Positions 33,483 to 42,074 of a stretch of 64,000 nucleotides of DNA are shown here, piece by piece. This stretch comes from Streptomyces sp. ACA25 (lineage in GTDB: Bacteria; Actinomycetota; Actinomycetes; Streptomycetales; Streptomycetaceae). The notes under the pieces were generated by a model, which worked only from the letters and a program-made list of their open reading frames with translations, ran no database searches and was not told the DNA's origin. Numbering within the stretch: the stretch's first letter is position 1; the number at the start of each line of letters is the position of its first letter. The stretch lies in the NCBI RefSeq assembly GCF_028200735.1, contig NZ_JAQKPV010000015.1, positions 87,407-151,406 of the forward strand, written 5' to 3'. Position numbers and translations under genes: made by a program.

Positions 33483-34178
33483 GTGAAACCCACACCGTCC
33501 GCCCCTGCCGACAGCTCACTGGCCGTCAAGGCCTGGCGCGACTACGACGCGCGGACTCTCGCCGTTCCCGGAATGTGCCTGGAGGAAGCAGAGGCGGGCG
33601 GCCCCCCGGAGGAGGCAGTGGACCGCCTCTGGAAGCAGGGCGCCCGGCGCGTGGAACTCCCGGGGACGGTGGATCCCACCGACACCACCGATGCTGCCCG
33701 GACGGTGCAGAAGCTGTGCCTGATCAGGGATCTGACCGCACAGGCGGTGTACACGCAGTGGCGGCTGCGGCTTGCCCCGGCCACTGGTGCCGGGAGCACG
33801 GAGGCCGCCGGTGAAGAGCTCTGGAAGCTGTTCAGCCATCTGCAGCCACCGGCGGTCGTCGAAGGGCCGACGGACGGGGAGGGCCTCATACAGCGCTGGC
33901 GCGCGGGTCACTACGTGGGCAAGTGCGTGTGGCGCCGGGGGCCGGGATTCCTGCAGGTGCGGGACCGTCGGTGGGGCGAGCTGCGCCGGTTCACGGTCAG
34001 CGAGGACGCGTTCCAGCGGGCCATCGAGGTGCTCGTGCCCGGGGCGCCGGCCTCGGAGGTGCCCGAAGCCGTCCTGAAAGCCTTTCTGACGGAGAGCCTC
34101 GTTCACCGCGTCGGTGATCAGGTCTGGTGGATGCCCTACCGGGCACGCCGCTGGGCCCAGGCCCCCATGATGATCTGA
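33483..34178 (+). CDS. DUF5825-like protein of the RiPP cluster
   Basis: A 231-residue soluble protein starting MKPTPSAPADSSLAVKAWRDYDARTLAVPG. RBS GGAGG lies 6 bases before the GTG. The sequence alternates an acidic helical region with a more conserved part (LIQRWRAGHYVGKCVWRRGPGFLQVRDRRWGELRRFTVSE). I recognise it as DUF5825-like, a family that I recall beside RiPP radical SAM genes in actinobacteria; this is from memory. No catalytic motif is obvious. It may be a partner or chaperone of the maturase. Starts 51 bp after the radical SAM stop and ends 24 bp before a convergent gene. Confidence 0.75.
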   Translation: MKPTPSAPADSSLAVKAWRDYDARTLAVPGMCLEEAEAGGPPEEAVDRLWKQGARRVELPGTVDPTDTTDAARTVQKLCLIRDLTAQAVYTQWRLRLAPATGAGSTEAAGEELWKLFSHLQPPAVVEGPTDGEGLIQRWRAGHYVGKCVWRRGPGFLQVRDRRWGELRRFTVSEDAFQRAIEVLVPGAPASEVPEAVLKAFLTESLVHRVGDQVWWMPYRARRWAQAPMMI

Positions 34179-34202
34179 CCCGGCCCGCCCCGCCGGAACG
34201 GC

Positions 34203-35588
34203 TCACAGGCGTTCGAAGGTCCGGACGCGCTCCCAGTCGGTCACCGCCGATTCGAAGGCGGCCAGTTCGGTCCGGGCGGCCTGAGCGTAGTGGCCGACCA
34301 CGGCCTCACCGAAGATCGTCGTGGCGAGTTCGCTGTTCTCCCAGCGGTGCAGCGCCTCGGTGAGGGTGGCGGGGAGCCGGGGCACCGCCGGGTCGGTCAG
34401 GGCGTTGGCCCGGTGCGGGTCCGGTAGCGGCAGCCGGTGCTCGATACCGTGCATGCCCGCGGCGACGACGGCGGCCACCGCCAGGTAGGGGTTGGCGTCA
34501 CCGCCCGGGACGCGGTGTTCGATGCGCAGGGAGTGCCCGGAGCCGACCACCCGGACGGGGCAGGTCCGGTTGTCGCGCCCCCAGGTGATGCCGGTGGGGG
34601 CGAACGCTCCGGGGCGCAGACGCTTGTAGGAGTTGATGTTGGGGGCCATGAGCAGGGTGAAGTCCGCCAGGCAGGCGAGCTGCCCGGCGACGAAGTGGCG
34701 CATCAGCGCGGACATGCCCCGCTCCGGCCCGGCAGACGCGTCATCGTCGTGGGGGTCCGCGAGGACGGCCGAGCCGTCGGTGCCGCGCAGCGACAGGTGG
34801 ATGTGGCAGGAGTTGCCCTCGCCCTCGTCGAACTTGGGCATGAACGTGACGGCGCGGCCCTCCTGTGCGGCGATCTGCTTGGCCCCGGTCTTGAACAGGA
34901 CGTGATGGTCGCAGGTGGTCATCGCCTCGTCGTAGCGGAAGACGATCTCGTACTGGCCGGGGTGCACCTCACCGCGGGCGGTCTCCATGGTGAGCCCGGC
35001 CCGGACCATCTCCCGGCGGATGCGGCGGACCAGCGGCTCCAGGTCGCTCAGCCCTTGGAGGGAGTAGTCGACGTTGTAGCGGGTGCTGGTGCGCAGACCG
35101 TGGTAGCGGCTCTCCCATGCCTGCCGGTAGGAGTCCTGGAAGACCAGGAACTCCAGCTCGGTGCCGGCCAGTGCGGTGAGTCCGCGGCGCGCGAGCGCGT
35201 CGAGCTGTTCCCGCAGGATCCGCCGGGGGGCGACCCGCACCGGCCGGCCGTCCGGCCAGTGGGCGTCGGCGAGGACGAGGGCCGTTCCCGGGTCCCAGGG
35301 GAGGGCGCGCAGAGTGGCGGGGTCCGGGTGCAGGACGAAGTCACCGAAGCCGGTGTTCCAGGCGTCGATGGCGTAGCCGGGGCCGGTGTCCATGCCGACG
35401 TCGGTGGCCAGGAGGTAGAGGCAGGCTCCGAACCCGTCGCGGGCAGCGGTGTCCAGGAAGTGGGGCACCGACAGGCGGCTGCCCTGCAGGCGGCCCTGGA
35501 GGTCGGGCACGGCGACGATGACCTCCTCGATGCGCCCGGCCTCGGCTTCGGCCCGCAGCGTCTCGAAGGTCAGGCGCTCAGCGGTCAC
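34203..35588 (-). CDS. Glutamine-synthetase-like ligase (gamma-glutamylpolyamine synthetase type) at the end of the siderophore operon
   Basis: The 461-residue protein has a GS fold: VAVPDLQGRLQGSR near the start, ELEFLVFQDSYRQAWESRYHG (Glu metal ligand), FMPKFDEGEGNSCHIHLSLRG, and GGDANPYLAVAAVVAAGMHGIEH. It lacks the adenylylation tyrosine loop of GlnA. Such GlnA-like proteins (PuuA, GlnA3 and GlnA4 types) join glutamate to polyamines or other amines. The GTG start at 35588 overlaps the preceding synthetase gene by 11 bp on the same strand; an ATG at 35612 is an alternative. The overlap suggests translation as part of the siderophore operon, so a diamine or a siderophore amine is a plausible substrate. 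That is inference. Confidence 0.87.
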   Translation of the reverse strand: MTAERLTFETLRAEAEAGRIEEVIVAVPDLQGRLQGSRLSVPHFLDTAARDGFGACLYLLATDVGMDTGPGYAIDAWNTGFGDFVLHPDPATLRALPWDPGTALVLADAHWPDGRPVRVAPRRILREQLDALARRGLTALAGTELEFLVFQDSYRQAWESRYHGLRTSTRYNVDYSLQGLSDLEPLVRRIRREMVRAGLTMETARGEVHPGQYEIVFRYDEAMTTCDHHVLFKTGAKQIAAQEGRAVTFMPKFDEGEGNSCHIHLSLRGTDGSAVLADPHDDDASAGPERGMSALMRHFVAGQLACLADFTLLMAPNINSYKRLRPGAFAPTGITWGRDNRTCPVRVVGSGHSLRIEHRVPGGDANPYLAVAAVVAAGMHGIEHRLPLPDPHRANALTDPAVPRLPATLTEALHRWENSELATTIFGEAVVGHYAQAARTELAAFESAVTDWERVRTFERL

Positions 35589-37485
35589 AACTGCCCCCGG
35601 CGGTGGCTTCATTGCGGCCGGCGGCCGGGCGGGCGGTGGCGAGGGGGTTGGTGACGCGGCCGTGAACGACGTCGAAGCCCTCGTCCCGCTCCGCCCGGTC
35701 GTGGAACGCACCGCCCAGGAGCTGCTCGCGATTGAGCGCCACCCGGTCGAACTCCGGGGCGAACAGCCCGAAGTCCTGGAAGCGGTCGGCGAGCTCCGGG
35801 AAGCGGGCATGGTAGCGCTCGATCTCGGCACGCACCATGGCCCAGAAGGTGTGCTCCGGCAGCGCCAGGTGCTCCGCCAGCAGCGGGGCGAAGAACCGGA
35901 AGTGCCCGGCGAAGACCGCGCTCAGCAGGGAGTGCGCCAGCTCGTGGGCGGGCCAGCGCAGCAGCACCCGGTCGGCGCGGGCGGAGAGGTCCGCGTACTC
36001 GGGGCGGTCACCGGGAAGGAGATTGACGTCCTCGGCGAAGTCCTTCACGGCGATGCCGACCGGGGTGTCGGTGGCGTCGTGGAGGACGACGGTGTTCTCG
36101 CCGTGCGGGCAGAAGGCCACGCCGTAGCGGTAGAGGTGGTGGAGCAGGCCGGGCAGCAGGGCGTGCAGGAAGCGGCCGAGCCAGTCGGCGGGGGTGCGGC
36201 CGGAACGCCGGACGAGTTCGGTGACGAGCGCACGGCCGTCGGAGCCCACGCTGAGGAGCGCCGCCATGGTGCGGGCCCGCTCGCCGTCGGCCAGCAGGGC
36301 GGCTACCGGTTCGCGCCAGACCGCGCCGAGCAGTTCGTGGTAGCGGTAGGGCGCGTCCCGCACCGATGCGTAGAGCGGGTGCCGGACCGCGACCGAGGCC
36401 TCTTCTCCGAGGGGGTGGCAGCGCAGCTCGTCCCGGAGGTAGGGGTCGGTGTCGCGCAGTCCGTGCAGCCAGGCGCTGATGTCGGGTGCGGCGGCAGTGG
36501 GTTCGGTGGACAGTCCGCGCCAGACGAGGGTGTTGCGGATGAGCAGCGGCACCTTGACGTTGCGGCGGTGCGGGTGGTCCAGGTTGGCGAGGGTGCGGAT
36601 GGACTGCAGCGGGCGGTACCGGTCCGGGGCCTCACCGAGGCGGATGATGCGGCCGTCGGCGAGGTAGGGGGCGAACAGGGTTTCCACCGCCTCGTCCCAG
36701 TGGAAGGGGTGCACGGGCAGCCAGGTGAAGTCGTCGGGCGCGTGGCCGCTGTCCGCGCAGGACGCGGCCAGGGCGGTGCCGAATCGGTGCAGGGTGCCGG
36801 GGTTGAGCTCCTGGGACAGCAGGGCACCGGCGTCCAGGCCGGGTATGCCGGAGTACCGGGCAAGGCTGTGGTGGACTGCGGCCCAGACCAGGCGCACGGC
36901 ACCGGCTGTCTCGGGCGCGTAGGCGGCGGCATCGGAGGCGGCGAAGCCGAGACGGCCCTTGTTGAGCAGCATGCAGGGGTGCCCGTCCTGGTGGGCCTCG
37001 AGCTCCAGGTGATCCAGGTCGGCGAGCCGGGCGGCGGGCAGCGCCCGGGTGCGGGCCTCGGCGTCCGCCCGGCGGGTGGCGGTGAGTTCCCGCAGTACCT
37101 CGGCGGTGGTCGGGCCGTCCCAGCCGAGGGTGGAGCGGGCGTCGAGGAGGAGCTGCTCGGGGCCCGCCTCCCCGTCCACGGCCGCATCCCCGCTGTCCGC
37201 CGTGGCGGGGTGCCGGCGGAGGGTGCCCTCGGTGAGACGCCAGGTCCCGAAGGTGCCGCGGGTGGCCCGGAACGTCCAGTGCACCCCGTCGCCGAAGTCC
37301 AGCCGGTACGGGCGGCCGGCTCCCTCGGGCAGCGGGCCGTCGGTTCCGGAGCCGCCGGGCGGGCCGGTCCCGTCGGACGGTTCCGGGACGGGCGTCAGCA
37401 GTTCCTCGTAGGCGAACTCCTCGACGGCCTTGGTGAGCAGCCGCCGTCCTGCTTCTTCCCAGGCGGCACGGGTGGGGCGGTTCAC
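35578..37485 (-). CDS. IucA/IucC-family NIS siderophore synthetase (second)
   Basis: The 635-residue enzyme condenses a carboxylate such as citrate with an amine or hydroxylamine, via an acyl adenylate. Family motifs: HPCMLLNKGRLGF, FTWLPVHPFHWDEAVE, QSIRTLANLDHPHRRNVKVPLLIRNTL, HGENTVVLHDATDTPVGIAVKDFAEDVNLL, and the FhuF-like C-terminal region. Two synthetases in one operon usually act on the two ends of citrate or as monomer-joining and chain-extending enzymes. The GTG start overlaps the monooxygenase stop (GTGA). The first synthetase is at 38894-40759. Confidence 0.92.
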   Translation of the reverse strand: MNRPTRAAWEEAGRRLLTKAVEEFAYEELLTPVPEPSDGTGPPGGSGTDGPLPEGAGRPYRLDFGDGVHWTFRATRGTFGTWRLTEGTLRRHPATADSGDAAVDGEAGPEQLLLDARSTLGWDGPTTAEVLRELTATRRADAEARTRALPAARLADLDHLELEAHQDGHPCMLLNKGRLGFAASDAAAYAPETAGAVRLVWAAVHHSLARYSGIPGLDAGALLSQELNPGTLHRFGTALAASCADSGHAPDDFTWLPVHPFHWDEAVETLFAPYLADGRIIRLGEAPDRYRPLQSIRTLANLDHPHRRNVKVPLLIRNTLVWRGLSTEPTAAAPDISAWLHGLRDTDPYLRDELRCHPLGEEASVAVRHPLYASVRDAPYRYHELLGAVWREPVAALLADGERARTMAALLSVGSDGRALVTELVRRSGRTPADWLGRFLHALLPGLLHHLYRYGVAFCPHGENTVVLHDATDTPVGIAVKDFAEDVNLLPGDRPEYADLSARADRVLLRWPAHELAHSLLSAVFAGHFRFFAPLLAEHLALPEHTFWAMVRAEIERYHARFPELADRFQDFGLFAPEFDRVALNREQLLGGAFHDRAERDEGFDVVHGRVTNPLATARPAAGRNEATAGGSCDR

Positions 37486-38897
37486 GGGTGCTTCTCCTCG
37501 GCGGGGACGGGGACGGGGACGGGACGGGCGCCCGCGGCGGCAGGGCCGTCGGCCCCGTGCGCGCCGGGCGCCCCGAAGGTGGTCCAGGCGACCTGCTCGG
37601 GGACGGGCAGGACGGTTCGGCCGGCGGCGGCGTTGAGGATGGTCGCGGCCCGCCAGGCGCCGAGGGTGAGGTCGGGGGCACCGACCCCGTGGGTGTGCAG
37701 CTCGGCGTTCTGCACGTGGAGGGCCCCGCCGACCCGGGGATCCAGCGCCACCCGGTAGGCGCCGTCGATCCGGTAGCGGCCCTCGTCGTCCCAGTCGATG
37801 AGCCCGGCCAGCGGCTCCAGGAACGGCGGCCGGGCAGCGGCGTAGCCGGTGGCCGAGACGATCGCGGAGGTGCGGACGGTGAACTGTGTCCGCTGCTGCG
37901 CATGGCGGCAGGTCAGCAGGTAGCCGTCTCCGTCGGTGACAGCCCGCACGACCTCGGTGCCCGGGTGCAGGGCGGCCCGGGGCGGCCCGCCTCCGATGGT
38001 CCGTTCGTAGAGCTCGTCGTGGATGTCGCCGAGGGTCTGCTCGCTGACTCCCTTGTAGAGCTGCCACTGGGAGCGCAGCAGCTGGTTCCGGCTGTCCTCG
38101 GGCAGCGCGCGGAAGTAGCGGATGTAGTCGGGGGTGAAGTGCTCCAGGCCGATCTTGGAGTACTCCATGGGCGCGAAGGCGGGAGTCCGGGCCAGCCACC
38201 GCACGTACGGCCCGCCGTCCCCGCGGCCGTCCTGCCGGCGGATGAGGTCGAGCACGACCTCGGCGCCGGACTGGCCGGCGCCGATCACGGTCACGTCCTC
38301 GGCGTCGGCGAGCCGGGTGCGGTGGCCGCGGTAGTCGGCGCTGTGCAGGACCCGGGCGGTGCCGGCCGGGGCTCCGGCGGCCTCGTCGAGCAACGGCCGG
38401 AGGGCGTCGGGAACGACCGGGCGGGTGCCGACTCCGAGGACGACCTGACGGGCCCGCACCTGTGCGGAGGTGCCGTCCGCGGCCCGGTGGGTGAGGACGA
38501 AGACGCCGTCGGTTTCGTCCCACTCCACCGCGGTGACGTGGGCGTCGAAGCGGCAGGACGGCAGCTTTTCGGCGGCCCAGCGGCAGTAGTGGTCGTACTC
38601 CCGGCGCGGGATGTGGAAGCGCTCGGAGAAGAAGAACGGGAACAGCCGCTGGTGGCAGCGCAGGTAGTTCAGGTAGGACCAGCGGCTGGTGGGGTCGGCC
38701 ATGGTGACGAGGTCCGCGAGGAAAGGCACCTGGAGGACGGTGCCTTCCATGAGCAGCCCGGGGTGCCAGGAGAAGGCGGGTCTGCTGTCCAGGAACAGCG
38801 CGGTCAGGTCCGGCACGCTGTCGGCGAGCGCGGCCAGCGACAGGTTGAACGGCCCGATACCGACGCCGACGAGGTCGTAGGGGACGTGCTCGGTCAC
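37482..38897 (-). CDS. Lysine/ornithine/diamine N-monooxygenase (siderophore hydroxylase)
   Basis: The 471-residue flavin monooxygenase has YDLVGVGIGPFNLSLAAL for FAD, NADPH-binding DVTVIGAGQSGAEVVLDLI, and ATGYAAARPP near the end, as in IucD, DesB and PvdA. It should N-hydroxylate a primary amine to make the hydroxylamine used for hydroxamates. It is flanked by two IucA/IucC genes with four-base overlaps on both sides, which ties it to the siderophore. The Pro-rich C-terminal tail (RPVPVPVPAEE) is not conserved. The amine is likely the diamine made by the group II decarboxylase at 42866-44392. Confidence 0.92.
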   Translation of the reverse strand: MTEHVPYDLVGVGIGPFNLSLAALADSVPDLTALFLDSRPAFSWHPGLLMEGTVLQVPFLADLVTMADPTSRWSYLNYLRCHQRLFPFFFSERFHIPRREYDHYCRWAAEKLPSCRFDAHVTAVEWDETDGVFVLTHRAADGTSAQVRARQVVLGVGTRPVVPDALRPLLDEAAGAPAGTARVLHSADYRGHRTRLADAEDVTVIGAGQSGAEVVLDLIRRQDGRGDGGPYVRWLARTPAFAPMEYSKIGLEHFTPDYIRYFRALPEDSRNQLLRSQWQLYKGVSEQTLGDIHDELYERTIGGGPPRAALHPGTEVVRAVTDGDGYLLTCRHAQQRTQFTVRTSAIVSATGYAAARPPFLEPLAGLIDWDDEGRYRIDGAYRVALDPRVGGALHVQNAELHTHGVGAPDLTLGAWRAATILNAAAGRTVLPVPEQVAWTTFGAPGAHGADGPAAAGARPVPVPVPAEEKHP

Positions 38898-40759
38898 CGC
38901 TGGTCCTCCGCGAGGGGGTTGGGGATGTCGAGGTAGACGGACTGGGTGTGGACGTCGCCGATCAGCTCGTCCAGACCGTCCACACAGGTCAGGTAGTTGG
39001 CCTTGCAGCGCAGTACGGGCTGGTCGAGCAGCAGGCCGAGCAGCCCCGCCGCACCGGGTTCGGTGGGGCGCAGCCCTTCCAGGGTTGTGCGCAGCACCCG
39101 CAGGAGCTTTCGTTCGTCGGCGAGGCCCTGGGCGCCGAAGGTGCCGATGAGTCCGAACAGGTTGTTGATGCCGAGGTAGTAGGCGACGCGCTCGTCCACG
39201 AAGGCGTCGTCGAAGACCAGGTCGACGTCGCCGGTGGTGCCGGGCAGCAGCTGTTCGACCGCGGCGGCGTGCGAGGCGGCGACGTAGTAGCCCTGGCTGT
39301 CCCGGTACCAGCCGGCTCGCGGCAGGCCGTCGGGGTCCAGTGCGACGAGGGTGTTCTGGTGGTGCGGTTCGAGGGCGATGCCATGGCGGGCCCGGAGCCG
39401 GATGAGGGGGACGGCGAGGACGTCGAGGTAGCGGCTGAGCCAGCGGGCGCTCGCCTCGGCGGAGGGCACGGCGTGCACGGCGGCGGTGCGGGCGACTGCC
39501 TCGGCGAGCAGCGAGCGGTGGCGGGGGGCGGTGCCGTCGCCCGGACCGGTGCGTTCGGCGAGCAGTCCGGCCACGCACAGCCCGTCCGTGGGGCCGCCGG
39601 TGAAGGGGTTGTCGCGGAGGGCGGTCTCCAGCCCGGTCTCCGCGGGGCCGGTGCCCACGGAGATCCAGGCGTGGTCGCGCAGGATGCCGAAGTGCGGGTG
39701 TTCGGCGCGCAGCGCGGCGGCGGGGCCGGCGGCCAGCAGCCGGGCGGCCCGGATACCGAGCCGCATCTCGCCGCGCAGGTTGTTCCGGCGGGAGTTGGTG
39801 ATCCGCATGCCGAGGGAGAGCTTCAGCATGACCTCCGCGTCGGGGCGGTGCACGGTCCGCACCGAGGAGGTCGGGTGCCAGGCGGGTCCGGCCGGGCCGA
39901 GCGGGCGCAGCAGTCCGTTGTCCAGGAGCTGCCGGACGGCCGGGCGGTGGAGTATGTCGCGCGCCTGCCAGGGGTGGGCGGGCACCGGGACCATGCCTTC
40001 GGGCAGGTCGAGGCCGGTGGCCAGCGGGCGGAGCAGCGAGGCGGCGTCGCGGGGACCTGCGTGCTCCCCCACCACGATGGTGGGGTCGGCGGCGAACCAG
40101 AACAGCGGGAAGGACCCGCGGAGCTCGGGCGAGTACTGCCGGAGCTCCCCGCAGGATGCCTCTTCCCGGCTCTTGGGGGCGGGGTGGAAGGGGTGACCGA
40201 GCAGCAGGGCCTGCTCGGCGTCGAGGAACGGGGTCGGGCCGGAGTGCTCCGGGGTTTCTGCGCGCCGGGCGGAGAGGTGGACGGCGGTGCGGTGGGCGGA
40301 GTTCAGCGCGCGGGCGGTGGTGTCCGCGCCGAGGTGTGCGGGGAGGCCGCGGCCGAGGGTGACCTCCCGGGCCGTGAGAGCGGCGACGAGCGCGAGACCG
40401 GCGGGCGGCGCCGGGTGTTCCGCGGTGTCCGCCGCGCCCGGTTCGGACTGCCGGAGGCGGGCCCGGCCGAACCGGTGCAGTCCGGTGGCGGAGCGGTAGC
40501 GCACGGGGACGTGCAACCGGGCACCGCTCGCGGGCAGGTCGAGCAGCAGTGCGTGGCCGTTGCCGGGGACGCGGGTGCCGGTCTCCCGGACGTAGGCCCG
40601 CAGCAGGGTCTCGGTCGCCACCGCGTCGGCGGCGTCCAGCGGATCGGCGGCGTCCAGCGGATCCGGGCCGGGTGCTGCGGGGGGTGGGGCGGGGGGATGC
40701 GGGCTCACGGGTCTGTCTCCGGGGTCGGGGGCGGGACGGGCGGGCGGAGCCCCGTTCAC
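38894..40759 (-). CDS. IucA/IucC-family NIS siderophore synthetase (first)
   Basis: The 621-residue enzyme has GHPFHPAPKSREEASCGELRQ, PVHPWQARDIL, the ITNSRRNNLRGE motif, HHQNTLVALDPDGLPRAGWYRDSQGYY, and a C-terminal reductase-like helix bundle, all typical for IucA/IucC. The first 60 residues are Pro-rich with a short duplicated DPLDAADPLDAAD unit, absent from most relatives. GTG start overlaps the stop of the upstream decarboxylase, and its stop overlaps the monooxygenase start. Its substrate specificity (citrate versus a monoamide intermediate) cannot be read from the sequence. Confidence 0.92.
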   Translation of the reverse strand: MNGAPPARPAPDPGDRPVSPHPPAPPPAAPGPDPLDAADPLDAADAVATETLLRAYVRETGTRVPGNGHALLLDLPASGARLHVPVRYRSATGLHRFGRARLRQSEPGAADTAEHPAPPAGLALVAALTAREVTLGRGLPAHLGADTTARALNSAHRTAVHLSARRAETPEHSGPTPFLDAEQALLLGHPFHPAPKSREEASCGELRQYSPELRGSFPLFWFAADPTIVVGEHAGPRDAASLLRPLATGLDLPEGMVPVPAHPWQARDILHRPAVRQLLDNGLLRPLGPAGPAWHPTSSVRTVHRPDAEVMLKLSLGMRITNSRRNNLRGEMRLGIRAARLLAAGPAAALRAEHPHFGILRDHAWISVGTGPAETGLETALRDNPFTGGPTDGLCVAGLLAERTGPGDGTAPRHRSLLAEAVARTAAVHAVPSAEASARWLSRYLDVLAVPLIRLRARHGIALEPHHQNTLVALDPDGLPRAGWYRDSQGYYVAASHAAAVEQLLPGTTGDVDLVFDDAFVDERVAYYLGINNLFGLIGTFGAQGLADERKLLRVLRTTLEGLRPTEPGAAGLLGLLLDQPVLRCKANYLTCVDGLDELIGDVHTQSVYLDIPNPLAEDQR

Positions 40760-42024
40760 AGCAGGAGCCGCTCGGCGGGCGGATGGCCGAGGAAGGCGTG
40801 CATGGCGAACTCCCAGCCGTAGGCACCGGCCCGGGGGAAGACCACGAGGTCACCGGCGCGGATCCGGTCCATGTGCACCTCCCGCAGCAGGGTGTCCTCG
40901 GGGGTGCACAGCTCCCCCACCACGGTCACCCGGGTGTCGGTGGCGGTGGGGCGGGGGCAGCGCTCGGCCCAGTGCTCGACGGGGAGGACGGCGGCGTTGT
41001 GCACGATCTCCCAGGAGGTGGGGAGCTGGAAGTGGTTGATGCCGCCGCGCAGCACGGCGAACCACCGGCCGTAGGAGCGCTTCACGTCGGTGACTTCGGC
41101 GGCGTACCAGCCGCAGTCGGCGACGAGGAAGCGGCCGGGTTCCAGGATCACCCTGGCTCCCGGCGGGGGTTCGGCGTCGCCGATGAGCTCGCCGAAGCGG
41201 GCCGTGTCGAAGGGGGGCTCGTCCTCGAAGGCGACGCCTATGCCGCCCCCGACATCGATGTGCCGCAGTTCGATGCGGTGTTCGGCGGCGGTGGCGGTGC
41301 TCCATCGCACGCACCAGCGCAGGTAGGCGGCCTGGCTCTCGGCGTCGAGGTTGTTGGAGGCCGCGTGGAGGTGGAAGCCGGTGAGGTCCAGGCCGGGAAG
41401 CCGCCGCGCCTCCCGCAGCACCTCGGCGACGTCCGGTTCGGCGATCCCGAACTGGGACGGTTCACCGCCCATGTGCAGTGAGCCGGTGACGGGTACGGCG
41501 GCCGGGTTGACGCGCAGCGTCACGCGGGCGGTGGTGCCCTCCTCGGTGGCGATGCGGCTGATGCGGTGCAGTTCCAGCAGGCTCTCGGCGTTGATGGCCT
41601 CGACGCGGGCGCGGACCAGCGCGGTCAGGACAGGGACGGACTTGGCGGGCCCGGCGGCGACCACGGGCGGGGGGCCTCCGCTGCCGCCCGTGCCACGGGA
41701 GGCGGCAGCGGTGTGCAGCGCGTCCAGGGCCAGGGCGAGTTCGGCGCTCGAGGCGACCTCGAAACCGTCGACGTGGGGCGCCAGGCCGTGCACGACGCCG
41801 GGGAAGGAGTTCGCCTTCACTGCGTAGTGGACGGCTGCCCAGTCCGGCAGGGCGGTACGCAGTTCGCGGGCCCGGTCCGCGGCGGTCGGCACGTCGTACA
41901 GGTAGGCGGCCACCGGAGTGGCGGTCCGCGCCAGCCGCAGCAGACGTTCCCGTACCGGGCCGGGGAGTACCTCCTGCGGATAGGCGGATCGTGGGGCGGC
42001 GGACGGCGGGAGTACGACGGACAC
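40756..42024 (-). CDS. Type III PLP-dependent decarboxylase (DAP/ornithine decarboxylase-like, SbnH/PvsE-like)
   Basis: The 422-residue protein has the alanine-racemase-type barrel: PLP lysine in VHYAVKANSFPGVV, the loop FHLHAASNNLDAES, the glycine-rich phosphate site HIDVGGGIGVAFEDE, and the C-terminal GELCTPEDTLL and AGAYGWEFAMHAFLGHPP, which carry the active-site Cys and Tyr. It is not likely to be the housekeeping LysA. In other NIS clusters, relatives such as SbnH (staphyloferrin B) and PvsE (vibrioferrin) decarboxylate an amino acid or a citryl-amino-acid intermediate. It starts with GTG 50 bp after the GNAT stop and overlaps the first synthetase. Confidence 0.88.
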   Translation of the reverse strand: MSVVLPPSAAPRSAYPQEVLPGPVRERLLRLARTATPVAAYLYDVPTAADRARELRTALPDWAAVHYAVKANSFPGVVHGLAPHVDGFEVASSAELALALDALHTAAASRGTGGSGGPPPVVAAGPAKSVPVLTALVRARVEAINAESLLELHRISRIATEEGTTARVTLRVNPAAVPVTGSLHMGGEPSQFGIAEPDVAEVLREARRLPGLDLTGFHLHAASNNLDAESQAAYLRWCVRWSTATAAEHRIELRHIDVGGGIGVAFEDEPPFDTARFGELIGDAEPPPGARVILEPGRFLVADCGWYAAEVTDVKRSYGRWFAVLRGGINHFQLPTSWEIVHNAAVLPVEHWAERCPRPTATDTRVTVVGELCTPEDTLLREVHMDRIRAGDLVVFPRAGAYGWEFAMHAFLGHPPAERLLL

Positions 42025-42074
42025 GACAGGGCTGCCTCAGGTGGGGGACGGGGGTGGGTGGCGGTGAGCGGCGG

